Assembly: GCF_029360725.1 (NCBI RefSeq)
Contig: NZ_JARKMY010000002.1
Coordinates: 1,250,730 to 1,314,729 of the forward strand
Direction: 5' to 3'
Source: Chryseolinea sp. H1M3-3
GTDB lineage: Bacteria > Bacteroidota > Bacteroidia > Cytophagales > Cyclobacteriaceae
Length of the DNA: 64,000 bases
In this document: positions 9,583 to 18,899 of the stretch, in pieces
Numbering within the stretch: position 1 is the first letter of the stretch
Layout of the letters: each line of letters opens with the position of its first letter
Program-made: the position numbers and the translations under genes
Notes under the pieces: model-generated
What the model saw: the letters and a program-made list of their open reading frames with translations, nothing else
What the model was told of the DNA's origin: nothing
Database searches by the model: none

Positions 9583-10539
9583 ATGAGGCTCACCAAAACG
9601 TTAGTATTTTCTTTGTTTGCATTTACGATGTTGACGGGTGCAAATACAATGGGGAATAAGGACATTTCAGTTATTTATATTTCAAGCGATGGAGGCAAAA
9701 CGTGGATGCCTTTTGATAATGGAATTCCAGAAGACGCAACTGTAAGTTCGTTCCTGGTGGTGGATGATAAGATTTTTGCCACAACAGATTACGATGGAGT
9801 TTATTCTAGTAGGGAAGGTGACAGGGAATGGAGACGCATTGATGAAAACTTACCAGACAACGTTGATGTCAACGCAATATCTACCCTTCAAAATGTTTTC
9901 GTTATAGGAACACGGAAGCATGGCGTTATGATATCAAAGGATAATGGACGGCATTGGGACAACCCGGTTGTTCAAATAAATAACACGGCCGTCAGAACTC
10001 TTCACGCAACAGGGAATACTTTATTTGCCGGTGCAGACAACGGAATTTACAGGTCATTTGACAATGGCAACACTTGGCAACATGTGTGGAAGGACATTCA
10101 GGTCAATGGATTTACGGAAATGAATAATACGATTTATGCCGCCGTGAGGAATGGTGCTGTCATGACAAGGGACAATGGAGCAAACTGGCAATACGTTTAC
10201 CAGCCTCATACGTTGCATGACATCTCCACAGATGGTCAAAGAATCTATGCAATGACGTTGGGTGATGGACTTCAAAAATCGGATAATTCCGGTTTGGCTT
10301 GGGAGAACGCAAACAACGGATTAGGCAAACAGAAGCTTTACACGTTTGAGGTGAAGCGATTTAATAACAAGATTTTTGCCGCTCAATGGGACGGTATCTA
10401 TGCATCTGAAGATTGGGGAAAAAGTTGGAGTTTAATAAAAAATGGTCTACCTGATTCTACGGCCTTTACAACCCTGGAAGCAACCAGAAGCGGTTTGATA
10501 GCAGGAATTGGATTAAGAAAAAAGCAAGTCAGGCAATAA
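9583..10539 (+). CDS. Secreted BNR/sialidase-like beta-propeller protein
   Basis: 318 residues with an N-terminal signal peptide (about 1-20, ending at a GANT-like region). At least five repeats contain the Asp-box/BNR pattern S-x-D-x-G-x-x-W (SSDGGKTW, SKDNGRHW, SFDNGNTW, TRDNGANW, SEDWGKSW) spaced about 40 residues apart. This predicts a beta-propeller like those of Ycf48-type assembly factors and sialidase-fold proteins. The catalytic Arg triad of true sialidases was not identified, so an enzymatic role is not claimed. It lies after the DUF1624 terminator and before a small membrane protein. Confidence 0.8.
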   Translation: MRLTKTLVFSLFAFTMLTGANTMGNKDISVIYISSDGGKTWMPFDNGIPEDATVSSFLVVDDKIFATTDYDGVYSSREGDREWRRIDENLPDNVDVNAISTLQNVFVIGTRKHGVMISKDNGRHWDNPVVQINNTAVRTLHATGNTLFAGADNGIYRSFDNGNTWQHVWKDIQVNGFTEMNNTIYAAVRNGAVMTRDNGANWQYVYQPHTLHDISTDGQRIYAMTLGDGLQKSDNSGLAWENANNGLGKQKLYTFEVKRFNNKIFAAQWDGIYASEDWGKSWSLIKNGLPDSTAFTTLEATRSGLIAGIGLRKKQVRQ

Positions 10540-10617
10540 TTCATAATTGTTAAGTTAGATACCAATTTGGATATGTAAGTGCAGCTTTGTTTAGCAAGTC
10601 GTTTGTATTTAAATTTC

Positions 10618-11163
10618 ATGGAACGATTAATTATAACTAAACGCCGAAAATCATTCTTAAGCCGGTTCGTGCAACCACACCTCGTTGTCCTTTCAATTTT
10701 ATTTATAGGGGGAACAATTTCGCTAATAGTTGCTATAAAAAGCACGAAGGAAAATCTAGAGCTAATATCTTTTATCTTCATAATAGTCTTGGGGTTAATC
10801 TTGTTGATCAGACTACTCACTGAATACCATAAGGAAAGAAAGACCATGACCAAACTAGGAATTGATGCGAATAATAATTTTTTAATCGAGTTTACGGATT
10901 TTGAGAAGTTGGCGCGGGTGATTGTCAACCAGGATAACTTGGACGTTACCTTAAAACGCTCTTATAGAAATGGTGCTAGTCGACTAAGTATCGACTTCTG
11001 GATTACAGAAAATGACATGAAAAAGAAAATATTTAGACAGCACAGCAATGCATTATGGACTAGTCGTGATGTTAAGAATTTATTCTTAACAATTAATGGG
11101 TTAAAAAATAAAAAGTTATCTCAAAAGGAAGTAAGCATACTGGACGATGTTGAATTCTTATAA
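10618..11163 (+). CDS. Hypothetical membrane protein, two TM helices
   Basis: 181 residues from the ATG at 10618; the longer frame starts at a GTG and adds 13 residues with no support. Two hydrophobic helices occupy about residues 20-70 with a short charged turn, then a soluble C-terminal region of about 110 residues that includes 'DANNNFLIEFTDFEKLARVI' and ends Lys-rich. This resembles small PH-domain-like or YcxB-like membrane proteins in layout only; no family is recognised. It converges on the PhyH gene with only 17 bp between stops. Confidence 0.55.
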   Translation: MERLIITKRRKSFLSRFVQPHLVVLSILFIGGTISLIVAIKSTKENLELISFIFIIVLGLILLIRLLTEYHKERKTMTKLGIDANNNFLIEFTDFEKLARVIVNQDNLDVTLKRSYRNGASRLSIDFWITENDMKKKIFRQHSNALWTSRDVKNLFLTINGLKNKKLSQKEVSILDDVEFL

Positions 11164-11180
11164 TGCAAACTCCCTGCGCC

Positions 11181-11975
11181 TTATTTCATATCCTTCTTAT
11201 CCGCCAGTCCCAGAATTCCTATCGCCGCCGGCGACAATCGATTCAATGTTTCACTTTTAATATAGCGTGATTGGTCGACTTGCTGTGGTTGATCCGATCG
11301 GCAAAAATAGCTGTGAATCGATCGCCTGCTTTTGTTTGTATGATTAGTTGTGCCACCATGCCAGGTATGCGAATTAAAAATGAATACGGAACCTGCCGGT
11401 GCTTCTATTATCACCTCGTCCGGATGTGGCGCTTCCGGATCAGATAAAATATCCTGTGGCAACGTTCCGGCTAGATGCGTACCTGGAACGATACGGGTTG
11501 CACCATTGTCCTTTGTGAAGTCGTCCAATAACCAAATTGAATTGCACACTTTGTACTGTCCTGGAGCAACCGCTTCATGCCAGTCGACATGAAGTTTCTG
11601 TAAACCCATCCCAGGTTTTGCCGCTCGATAATTCAACGAAGAAAGTTTTATGGATTGTCCTAACACATGGGCTAGACCAGCCAGCACGCGTGGATGTGTA
11701 TAAAACATATCAAAAATTTCTCCCTTGTTTACCAGGTCAGCGAGACGGTCGGCGCCAGCTTCTTTCGGATGTCTGATATAAGGAGAGTCCAATAATTCTG
11801 ATCCGGCCCGGTCACCCTCGGCTTCCATCAGCGAATAAATCTTCTCATTTATCATTTTAACCTGCTGATCCGACAGCAACTGCCCAAGGTTTAGATATCC
11901 TTTTTCATCGAGGAATTTTTTTTCAGCTTGTGTCAGGGTGTTCTCAGCAACACCCAGGTGATATAAGGTCTCCAT
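11181..11975 (-). CDS. Phytanoyl-CoA dioxygenase (PhyH) family Fe(II)/2-oxoglutarate oxygenase
   Basis: 264 residues, typical PhyH length. The facial triad is visible: H129-x-D131 in KLHVDWHE and H206 in SHTWHGG. Arg217/Arg218 in KSRRSIH are positioned to bind 2-oxoglutarate. PhyH proteins hydroxylate lipids or small molecules at unactivated carbons. It is the last gene of a minus-strand set with the damaged TIM-barrel isomerase and the haem-c dehydrogenase. In Bacteroidota and Planctomycetes this combination is associated with unusual sugar or aglycone catabolism. No signal peptide, so cytoplasmic. The substrate is unknown. Confidence 0.85.
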   Translation of the reverse strand: METLYHLGVAENTLTQAEKKFLDEKGYLNLGQLLSDQQVKMINEKIYSLMEAEGDRAGSELLDSPYIRHPKEAGADRLADLVNKGEIFDMFYTHPRVLAGLAHVLGQSIKLSSLNYRAAKPGMGLQKLHVDWHEAVAPGQYKVCNSIWLLDDFTKDNGATRIVPGTHLAGTLPQDILSDPEAPHPDEVIIEAPAGSVFIFNSHTWHGGTTNHTNKSRRSIHSYFCRSDQPQQVDQSRYIKSETLNRLSPAAIGILGLADKKDMK

Positions 11976-12078
11976 AAATAAATGTTACCAGATTAAATTA
12001 ATGATGTTGCTGAAAAGGAATAAAGTAAATTAATCGTTATTGCGTTTCATTTTAAATCGAACAACGATTTTAAATCAA

Positions 12079-13010
12079 TCATACCGTTATACCGATATCT
12101 TTACCTACCGATCGCACAAATGCCGCTGCCTTTTCGTATTCGTCTGCTGTAGGCAAATGTTCGAGCATCAGCGGAATATCTTTCAGCTTGCTTAGCTCTT
12201 GTAAATATACGCGGTATTCCAACTGCCCTAAACCTGGGCGGCATTCTTCGAGCTGCGTCGAATAAGCATCTTCTTTCAAAGTAATATCTTTGCCATGGCA
12301 ACTGCGGATGAGGTGTCCTAACTTTTTAAAACATTCTTTGATCAACACACCATTGCCGAAATATGCTTTAGGACTATTAATGATGTTCACGGGATCCATG
12401 TGCACTGCAAACTGTTTACGGTCGACCGCCTTGATGATCCGTAGGTAGCTGTCAGCGGAATCAGGGTGAATCCAGGGCATGAATTCAAGTGTGAAATACG
12501 TCCGTGTTGGCTTTACTTCATCAATGATTTTGCGTGTAACCTCTACGATCTGACCAAATGTTGCTTCAGATAGGTTGTCTTTGTGAGGGCCTGCCCAATG
12601 CTTTGGGTTTTTCGATCCACTAATATTGACGCAACAGTTTGCGCCGATAGTTCAGCCAATTTCAGCGAGTCAACACAACGCTTAAACGCCTGTTGTGCCA
12701 TTTCAGCATCGGCACTTAACGGATTGCTCCAGGCTCCCACTTCCGCGATAACAATGTCTGCCTTTCGCGCCGCCGAGGCATATGCTTGAACAACATCCGC
12801 AGCTGCATCAAGTTTAAGAGGGCAGTAGGCAGCCCGATATCCAAGCCTTTTAACCGCCGCGATCCACGAATCGGGATCATCAGTGCGTTCAAACAACGGA
12901 CCGCCCAGGCGAACGGTTGGAGTATCAGCGATCATTCCAGAGAGGGCAGAAGCCGCTGCTACCAACGAGGTGGTCTGAAATGTTGTTCGGACAAAAGTTC
13001 TGCGGTTCAT
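12079..13010 (-). pseudogene. Tat-exported sugar-phosphate isomerase/epimerase-like TIM-barrel gene, one-base frameshift
   Basis: Two adjacent minus-strand frames form one protein. The first (from 13010) starts with a Tat signal (NRRTFVR, then a hydrophobic stretch) and reads in frame to about 12650, after which it becomes nonsense and stops at 12543. Shifting frame near 12648-12650 restores a TIM-barrel sequence: GANCCVNISGS, then WAGPHKDN, TYFTLEFMPWIHP and the C-terminal part to 12079. The span is 932 bp, one base short of 311 codons, so a single-base deletion explains everything. Intact, it would be a periplasmic xylose-isomerase-like enzyme. It lies between the haem-c dehydrogenase and PhyH genes. 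A sequencing error is as likely as a real mutation. Confidence 0.8.
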
Positions 13011-13050
13011 AATTTATTTACTTTGCATTTTCTTTTTAATCGTGTTTGCA

Positions 13051-15324
13051 TCACTGCTGGGGTTTGGCGCGTTCGCCCATCAATTCATTCCATGTCCAGG
13101 GAGCCTTACGCCCAGGATTTTTTTCACGGATATTTTTTACCTGTTCCGGAGTAATGATAACCCAGTTCAGGTAGCCTTCATTCATCTGGGGAAAGCTGCG
13201 CATACATAAATCATATCGCACGTAGTTTAAAACAGAAGCAACCCATTCATCGCTGTTGGCACCCATGGGAGGCATTTGGTCCAAGTAAGTTACGCCGTCC
13301 ACGGGCCCGGTCAGTCCATGCAACATAATTTTGATTACTTCGTCTCTGTTTTCAATCAGCTTAAATTTGCTGATCAATGGTGGTGCAATATTCGTTGGCA
13401 ATCCTTGTCCTTCCGGTCCATGACACGATGCGCAAAGTGATTTAAAAATAGTCGCACCCTCGATAACGGACTGGCGCGCCTCCGGTCGGAGTCCCACAAG
13501 TTTATAACCGTGGTGACGGGCATCTTCAGTTTTTTTCAAACTCGTCTTGATGCCGGCCAGCAGTTCATCTTCGGGTTTTTTTTCGAGAATCCTTTGGCCA
13601 ATTGCTTTTGACACTCGAGCGTCAGACCGGCTTAACGAAAGCAGCAATTGACTTTGTACATCCCGGCTTGCATGAGAGGCGAGGTGTTCCAAGGCCGTCA
13701 TTACTTCAGCATCGGATTTTTCCAGCCATGGCTCGCTCATCCTGATAGCAGCTTTTAGGATTTGCACCTCCTTATCTTTTAAGGCAGATAGTAACATCTC
13801 CTTATCGAGCATGTTCAGTCCTTCAAGCGTCCATAGCGCATGTAACCGTCCAGTTAGATTGCTACTGGCATCCGGCCCAATAGCTTTTTCTTTGAGCACG
13901 GAGATGACCGATTTGTCGCCGCGGACAATGAGTTCTTTTTGTGCATTGTCGCGCCACCATCCGTTGGGATGATCTAAATAAGAAACCAATTGGCTGACTT
14001 CCGCATCGAGCATGTTCGGAGTTTTTCCCCGGGACATGCCATCATAAACCAAGCGGTAGATCCGTCCATGTCTGATATTCTTGTGCAGTCCTTTGCTCAA
14101 GATTTGATCATATAAAAAACTCCCAGGCTGAGCCCATGTTGATTCCTGAATAATTCCCCGATACATGTCAACAATGTATAGATTGCCATCCGGACCGGTG
14201 TATGTATTGACGGGACGAAAATTCATATCGGTTGAGGTAATGAATTCATCTTGTTGATAGACATTCTTTAGGGAGATCTTCCCATCGTTGTCTGTGATAT
14301 AGGCTCTTCGTATAAAGCGGCCAACAGGTTCTGCTACAAAATAATTGCCGACCATGTTTTCCGGCAGGCGATCACCTCTGAAAATAGATTGGCCCGTCAC
14401 TGACGTGAAACCAAAGATCGTACTGTCAGGTCGTAACGTCTTGGGTCCTCCGTTGACATCCGGTGTTTTCACGGTAGGCCATACTTGCGCGAAATCTTCA
14501 TCCCACGATCGCTCAAGGTCAAGCTGGCCATAAGCGAGATTGATTTGGAACCCAGTGGCTGCCATTCCTGAAGCAGCGCGACTAAAATACAGCCTGCCAA
14601 AATCATCGTGCGTTAAACCCCATTGACCGTTGGAACCACTCACAAGACTGTCAACGATTAGCGTGCCATCTTTGTATTTAAAGCGAACAGGATCGGTGGT
14701 CACGTAAATCCAATTGTCCAGGTTCCAATCGAGTCCGCTACGTTGATGTTCGATATTTCCAAAAGCACGCTTTGGGTTTTCGTACACTGGCCGTTTCTGA
14801 TCAGCCTGACCGTCTCCATCACGGTCTTGATAAGCATAAATATTATAAGTGTTCGTTTCATTAACAAACAACTCATGTCCAACGCAAAGTAACATGCGTG
14901 GCGCCGACAGGCTGTCGAGAAAGACGGAACGCTTATCCATCTTTCCGTCATTGTCAGTATCTTCGAGTAACAGGATGCTGTTCATGGGTTCATCCTGACC
15001 TTGTGCATCAACGGTCTGCATATACGTTTCCATTTGGGCAACATACATGCGGCCATTGCCATCCCATGCAATGGCTACTGGCTCGTGGATCATCGGTTCG
15101 CTGGCAACCACTTCCAGCCGATAGCCTTTGGGAAGCCGGAAGGATTGAAGTGCTTGTGATGGAGATTGTGGTACTGTAATGGGATTTTGACTGACTACGT
15201 GAGGAATTGCAAAAATATCTTCGGACTCATTGCTGGAAGTTGACTGGCAACTAGTCAGCGTGAGAAAACAAGCAAAGACTACCAGGACGCAACGGAAAAT
15301 GTCTTTCAAGAAAATTGTTTGCAT
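13051..15324 (-). CDS. PVC-type haem-c membrane-bound dehydrogenase lipoprotein
   Basis: 757 residues. Lipobox LTSC (Cys26) predicts a periplasmic lipoprotein. A six-bladed propeller of the soluble sugar dehydrogenase/NHL type spans about 55-400, starting with 'GYRLEVVASEPMIHEPVAIAWD' features and containing DxDxDG-type calcium loops (DTDNDGKMD, DRDGDGQAD). HEAT-like helices follow (about 430-600). A C-terminal cytochrome c domain carries CASCH (about 629-633) with a later Met in QMPPMG. The architecture matches the 'PVC-type haem-binding CxxCH protein' family, thought to oxidise sugars or alcohols and pass electrons to the respiratory chain. It is the first gene of a minus-strand trio with the isomerase pseudogene and PhyH. 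Confidence 0.88.
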   Translation of the reverse strand: MQTIFLKDIFRCVLVVFACFLTLTSCQSTSSNESEDIFAIPHVVSQNPITVPQSPSQALQSFRLPKGYRLEVVASEPMIHEPVAIAWDGNGRMYVAQMETYMQTVDAQGQDEPMNSILLLEDTDNDGKMDKRSVFLDSLSAPRMLLCVGHELFVNETNTYNIYAYQDRDGDGQADQKRPVYENPKRAFGNIEHQRSGLDWNLDNWIYVTTDPVRFKYKDGTLIVDSLVSGSNGQWGLTHDDFGRLYFSRAASGMAATGFQINLAYGQLDLERSWDEDFAQVWPTVKTPDVNGGPKTLRPDSTIFGFTSVTGQSIFRGDRLPENMVGNYFVAEPVGRFIRRAYITDNDGKISLKNVYQQDEFITSTDMNFRPVNTYTGPDGNLYIVDMYRGIIQESTWAQPGSFLYDQILSKGLHKNIRHGRIYRLVYDGMSRGKTPNMLDAEVSQLVSYLDHPNGWWRDNAQKELIVRGDKSVISVLKEKAIGPDASSNLTGRLHALWTLEGLNMLDKEMLLSALKDKEVQILKAAIRMSEPWLEKSDAEVMTALEHLASHASRDVQSQLLLSLSRSDARVSKAIGQRILEKKPEDELLAGIKTSLKKTEDARHHGYKLVGLRPEARQSVIEGATIFKSLCASCHGPEGQGLPTNIAPPLISKFKLIENRDEVIKIMLHGLTGPVDGVTYLDQMPPMGANSDEWVASVLNYVRYDLCMRSFPQMNEGYLNWVIITPEQVKNIREKNPGRKAPWTWNELMGERAKPQQ

Positions 15325-15615
15325 GGCTTTAGGTTAGACTAAAATGCGATAAAAATAGCAGTATGTAAAGAAAATTATTGTTCATTGGAATAAGTGCTCA
15401 CGTACGGGCGATTGTTGAAAGCCGGGCTTCAGCCAATGGATTGAAGACCGGGTCGTACGTGATTTGGGATGCCGGACTATCTTTGTACGTGTGACAGTTG
15501 GCCAAACAAGTTATCTATATTCGGCAATAGCCTCATATGCAGGGACGACATTTACCACATTAGTCCCGCACAAACAATCTTGGCTTTTTAAAGACGAATT
15601 TTTGAAGTAATTAAA

Positions 15616-16201
15616 TTGAGAGAAGTGACGACCATCAGACCAGCGAAAACAACTGACGCCCGAGAGATAGCCCAATTATTAGTTCAGGCGCTGGGTGACT
15701 TGGCATTAAAATACCTTAACGGTGAAAAGATCGATAAAGCTTATCCTTTGTTTGAAAACTTCGTCATCCAAAAGGATAATTTATATAGCTATGAGAACAC
15801 CTTTGTATGTGAAGATGCAGATGGAATTGCTGGCTGCATCACAGCATACGACGGAGCCAAATTTTTTGGACTGCGGCAACCGGTTTTAAATTATTTGAAA
15901 AAAGAATTCGGTTTCGATAGAATTCCCGAAAAAGAAACGAGTGGCGGAGAATTTTATCTTGATACAATAAGTGTATTTCCTCACAAGCAAGGAATGGGCG
16001 TCGATCCGCCATGCAGCCAATGAGGGGCATCATAAAGTGAGCCTATTAGTCGAGAACAATAATCCCTTAGCAAAAAGACTTTATGAAAAGTTAGGATTTC
16101 GAGGTTTAGAAACTGTAAAACTAATGGGTGCAACATATGAGCGTTTAGTTTATATCATTAATATGGATAGGCATGAAATCAATAAGCCATCGTCCTCTTA
16201 A
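15616..16201 (+). pseudogene. GNAT N-acetyltransferase, disrupted by a small deletion
   Basis: The first frame (non-ATG start, TTG 15616 or GTG 15625) encodes the N-terminal GNAT fold to FYLDTISVFPHKQGMG, the beginning of the acetyl-CoA loop (motif A). After this it reads PPCSQ and stops at 16023. The other frame continues IRHAANEGHHKVSLLVENNN, LAKRLYEKLGF and ends at 16201: the second half of motif A and motif B. The residues normally between GMG and IRHAAN (about four) are missing, and the frame change needs a loss of 2 mod 3 bases, so a deletion of about 8-11 bp at 15999-16006 fits. The acetyl-CoA binding loop is destroyed, so the product should be inactive. Confidence 0.75.
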
Positions 16202-16475
16202 CTTCCGGGAACTGGACAAGAGCAGGGCATTAAAATTCCGGTGAAAATTTAAATTTGTAGACTGTGCATTTGCAAGTAGTAATATATGTTTTGTTATGTC
16301 GGCGGATGCGCGTAAATTTATTTAAAACCATTCATGTGATGCCGTGGTAAAAACACGCACACATCATTCGGATCGTTGTTATCTTCAGATCGAGACAATT
16401 TCTACTTTGATAAAACAATGATGACTCTCTATTCGGCGGTCGGTATATTCTTTTTTCTTTTAAAGCATCCGTGAT

Positions 16476-18881
16476 ATGAGCTGGGTTGCTATGGGAAGTT
16501 CTATTATGGTAAACTTTTGGCTTTGGCAGTTCTTAGGCCGTCTGCATCCGTTGATTGTTCATTTTCCCATTGGCTTATTGGTTGTCGCGCTGGTGCTGGA
16601 AGTCTTCACGTTAAATAAAAGAAATCAGGAGCTACGTTCAGGAATAAATCTTCTTCTGATCATAGGTTCCTTGAGCGCTATTGCCGCCGTAATATTTGGA
16701 CTGTTACTGAAAACCCAAGATCAATACAGCGGAAGTGTGCTCGCGATTCATCAATGGTCAGGAATAGTAACTTTGATATTTTCGCTTGTAACGGTTGCGC
16801 TACACCGGCGCGTGGTCATGCAAAACAAGAAGCATCTTCTTAAAACTTACCGCGCGGTTCTTATTATTACGGTCTTGAGTGTCACGGTTGCGGGCCACTA
16901 TGGCGCTTCTCTAACCCACGGCGCCGATTTTTTAACGAGTGTGCTGCCTTGGAGGAACATGCCCCGCAACGCTGATTTTGATATTACACAATTCACGAAT
17001 GATGGAAGCACGCCGGTGATGAACGCCAAACAAATTGCTGATCTTAATCTGGAAGTAAGGTCGATATTTGCTCACAACTGCTATAAATGCCACAGTTCGG
17101 AAAAAATCAAAGGTGAACTCCGACTCGATAAAAAAGTATTTGTTATGAAGGGTGGCAAATCAGGAGCTGCGATCGTTCCTGGTCATCCGGAAGAAAGTGA
17201 AATGATCCGGAGATTATTATTACCCAGGGAAGACGAAGAATCAATGCCTCCCAAAGGAAAGACGTTAAGTGAAAAAGAAATTGCCACCTTGAAATTATGG
17301 ATCAAAGCAGGAGCACCATGGCCCGATAACGCCGATGAGAAAAGCGTTTATCGTGTTGCTGAACTAGCACCAAGAATGCCAGCGTTGCCAAAGGAAGAGT
17401 CAGGATTCAATAATCCAATTGATCTGTTTACCAATGCTTACTTTAAGGAAAAAAAAATCGCATGGCCAGCAATCGTAGATGATAAAATTTATATCAGGCG
17501 CGTTTACCTCGATATTATCGGACTGCTACCACCACCTGAAGCTGTAGAAGCATTTGTTAAAGACTTAGACCCAGACAAACGCGCTGGATTGGTAAAGGAG
17601 TTGCTCCAGAGAGATGACGACTATGCACAGCATTGGCTGACATTCTGGAATGATGCACTTAGAAATGATTATACAGGGACCGGATACATCACGGAGGGAC
17701 GGTTTTCAATCACCCAATGGCTATACGAATCACTAAAAACCAACAAATCCTATGATGTTTTTGTGAAGGAACTCATTAGCCCAAATAAGAGCTCAGAAGG
17801 TTTTATCAGAGGAATAGAATGGAGGGGAACAGTGAACGCCAGCCAGCGTGTTGAAATGCAGGCAGCACAAAATATTTCACAGGTATTTCTGGGACTAAAC
17901 CTGAAATGCGCTTCCTGCCATGATAGCTTCATCAGTGATTTAACGCTTAAGCAAGCGTATGCCTTTGCAAACATATTCTCGGATACCACTCTTGAAATTA
18001 ACCGGTGTGATGTGCCCACTGGAGAAATGGCAGGTACTGGAATTATTTTCGAGGAACTGGGTACCATTGACAGTACGGTGAGTGTCGACAAAAAATTAAA
18101 GCAACTGGCTGAATACCTGACATCACCAAAAAACGGAAGACTTTACCGTACGATCGTGAATAGGATCTGGTCGCAGTTAATGGGAAGAGGAGTTATAGCA
18201 CCTGTAGACTTGATGGATAATATACCCTGGAGCCAGGACTTACTCGACTGGATGGCTTCAGATTTTTTTGAAAATGGAAATGACATCAAGCAATTAATCT
18301 TTACAATAACAACCTCCATAACATATCAACTACCTTCTGTAGAAATCAAAAGTGAAAGCGAGCTTATTGCTGACGATTATACTTTCAGAGGCATGCATCG
18401 CAGACGATTAACTGCCGAACAATTTGCAGATGCTGTCAGCGCTGTTGTTTACCCGGTGTACGATGATACCCTTAAGGTATTTAATCCAATCAAGAAAACG
18501 GCATCGGTTTCATCAGCTTCTCCATTCGTGAGGGCTTCATTAGTAAAAAATGATGGCTTCTTAACGGCCTTAGGCCGTCCTAACCGTGAGAATGTTTTAA
18601 CAGGAAGAACAACAGAAGCTAATCTGTTGCAGGCGCTGGAGCTTACCAATGGGAATCTGTTTACAAAGGTATTAAAATCAGGCGCTAAAAAATGGAAGCG
18701 CAAATACGGTACAAGCTTGGAACTGATTCATTCAGTTTATAAAGAAGCTTTGAGTCGCGAACCTGAACCTGATGAAGTGAAGGTGGCCTTAGAGCTACTT
18801 GGGCAATCACCCGATGACGATAGCGTGGAAGATTTTTTGTGGGCGGTAATGCTCTTACCTGAATTTCAATTAATTTATTAA
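16476..18881 (+). CDS. DUF2231-PSCyt1-DUF1549-DUF1553 membrane cytochrome protein
   Basis: 801 residues. The N-terminus has about four to five membrane helices beginning WLWQFLGRLHPLIVHFPIG, the DUF2231 signature. A Planctomycete-type cytochrome c domain (PSCyt1) with CYKCH (about 202-206) and MPPKGK follows. Next is DUF1549/PSCyt2 (about 320-530) with IYIRRVYLDIIGLLPPP and a second CxxCH (CASCHD, about 478-482). The C-terminus is DUF1553/PSD1 (about 540-800) with NRIWSQLMGRGV. Such proteins are always found beside DUF1501 genes, as here, and are thought to be periplasmic oxidative enzymes of unknown substrate. Three candidate Met starts lie within the first 11 residues. Confidence 0.9.
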   Translation: MSWVAMGSSIMVNFWLWQFLGRLHPLIVHFPIGLLVVALVLEVFTLNKRNQELRSGINLLLIIGSLSAIAAVIFGLLLKTQDQYSGSVLAIHQWSGIVTLIFSLVTVALHRRVVMQNKKHLLKTYRAVLIITVLSVTVAGHYGASLTHGADFLTSVLPWRNMPRNADFDITQFTNDGSTPVMNAKQIADLNLEVRSIFAHNCYKCHSSEKIKGELRLDKKVFVMKGGKSGAAIVPGHPEESEMIRRLLLPREDEESMPPKGKTLSEKEIATLKLWIKAGAPWPDNADEKSVYRVAELAPRMPALPKEESGFNNPIDLFTNAYFKEKKIAWPAIVDDKIYIRRVYLDIIGLLPPPEAVEAFVKDLDPDKRAGLVKELLQRDDDYAQHWLTFWNDALRNDYTGTGYITEGRFSITQWLYESLKTNKSYDVFVKELISPNKSSEGFIRGIEWRGTVNASQRVEMQAAQNISQVFLGLNLKCASCHDSFISDLTLKQAYAFANIFSDTTLEINRCDVPTGEMAGTGIIFEELGTIDSTVSVDKKLKQLAEYLTSPKNGRLYRTIVNRIWSQLMGRGVIAPVDLMDNIPWSQDLLDWMASDFFENGNDIKQLIFTITTSITYQLPSVEIKSESELIADDYTFRGMHRRRLTAEQFADAVSAVVYPVYDDTLKVFNPIKKTASVSSASPFVRASLVKNDGFLTALGRPNRENVLTGRTTEANLLQALELTNGNLFTKVLKSGAKKWKRKYGTSLELIHSVYKEALSREPEPDEVKVALELLGQSPDDDSVEDFLWAVMLLPEFQLIY

Positions 18882-18899
18882 TCGACATGAAAAGGGTGT

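Noticed and set aside
9338-9586. 82-codon frame across the end of the DUF1624 gene
   Set aside because: It is in another frame of that gene, and its tail runs over the intrinsic terminator.
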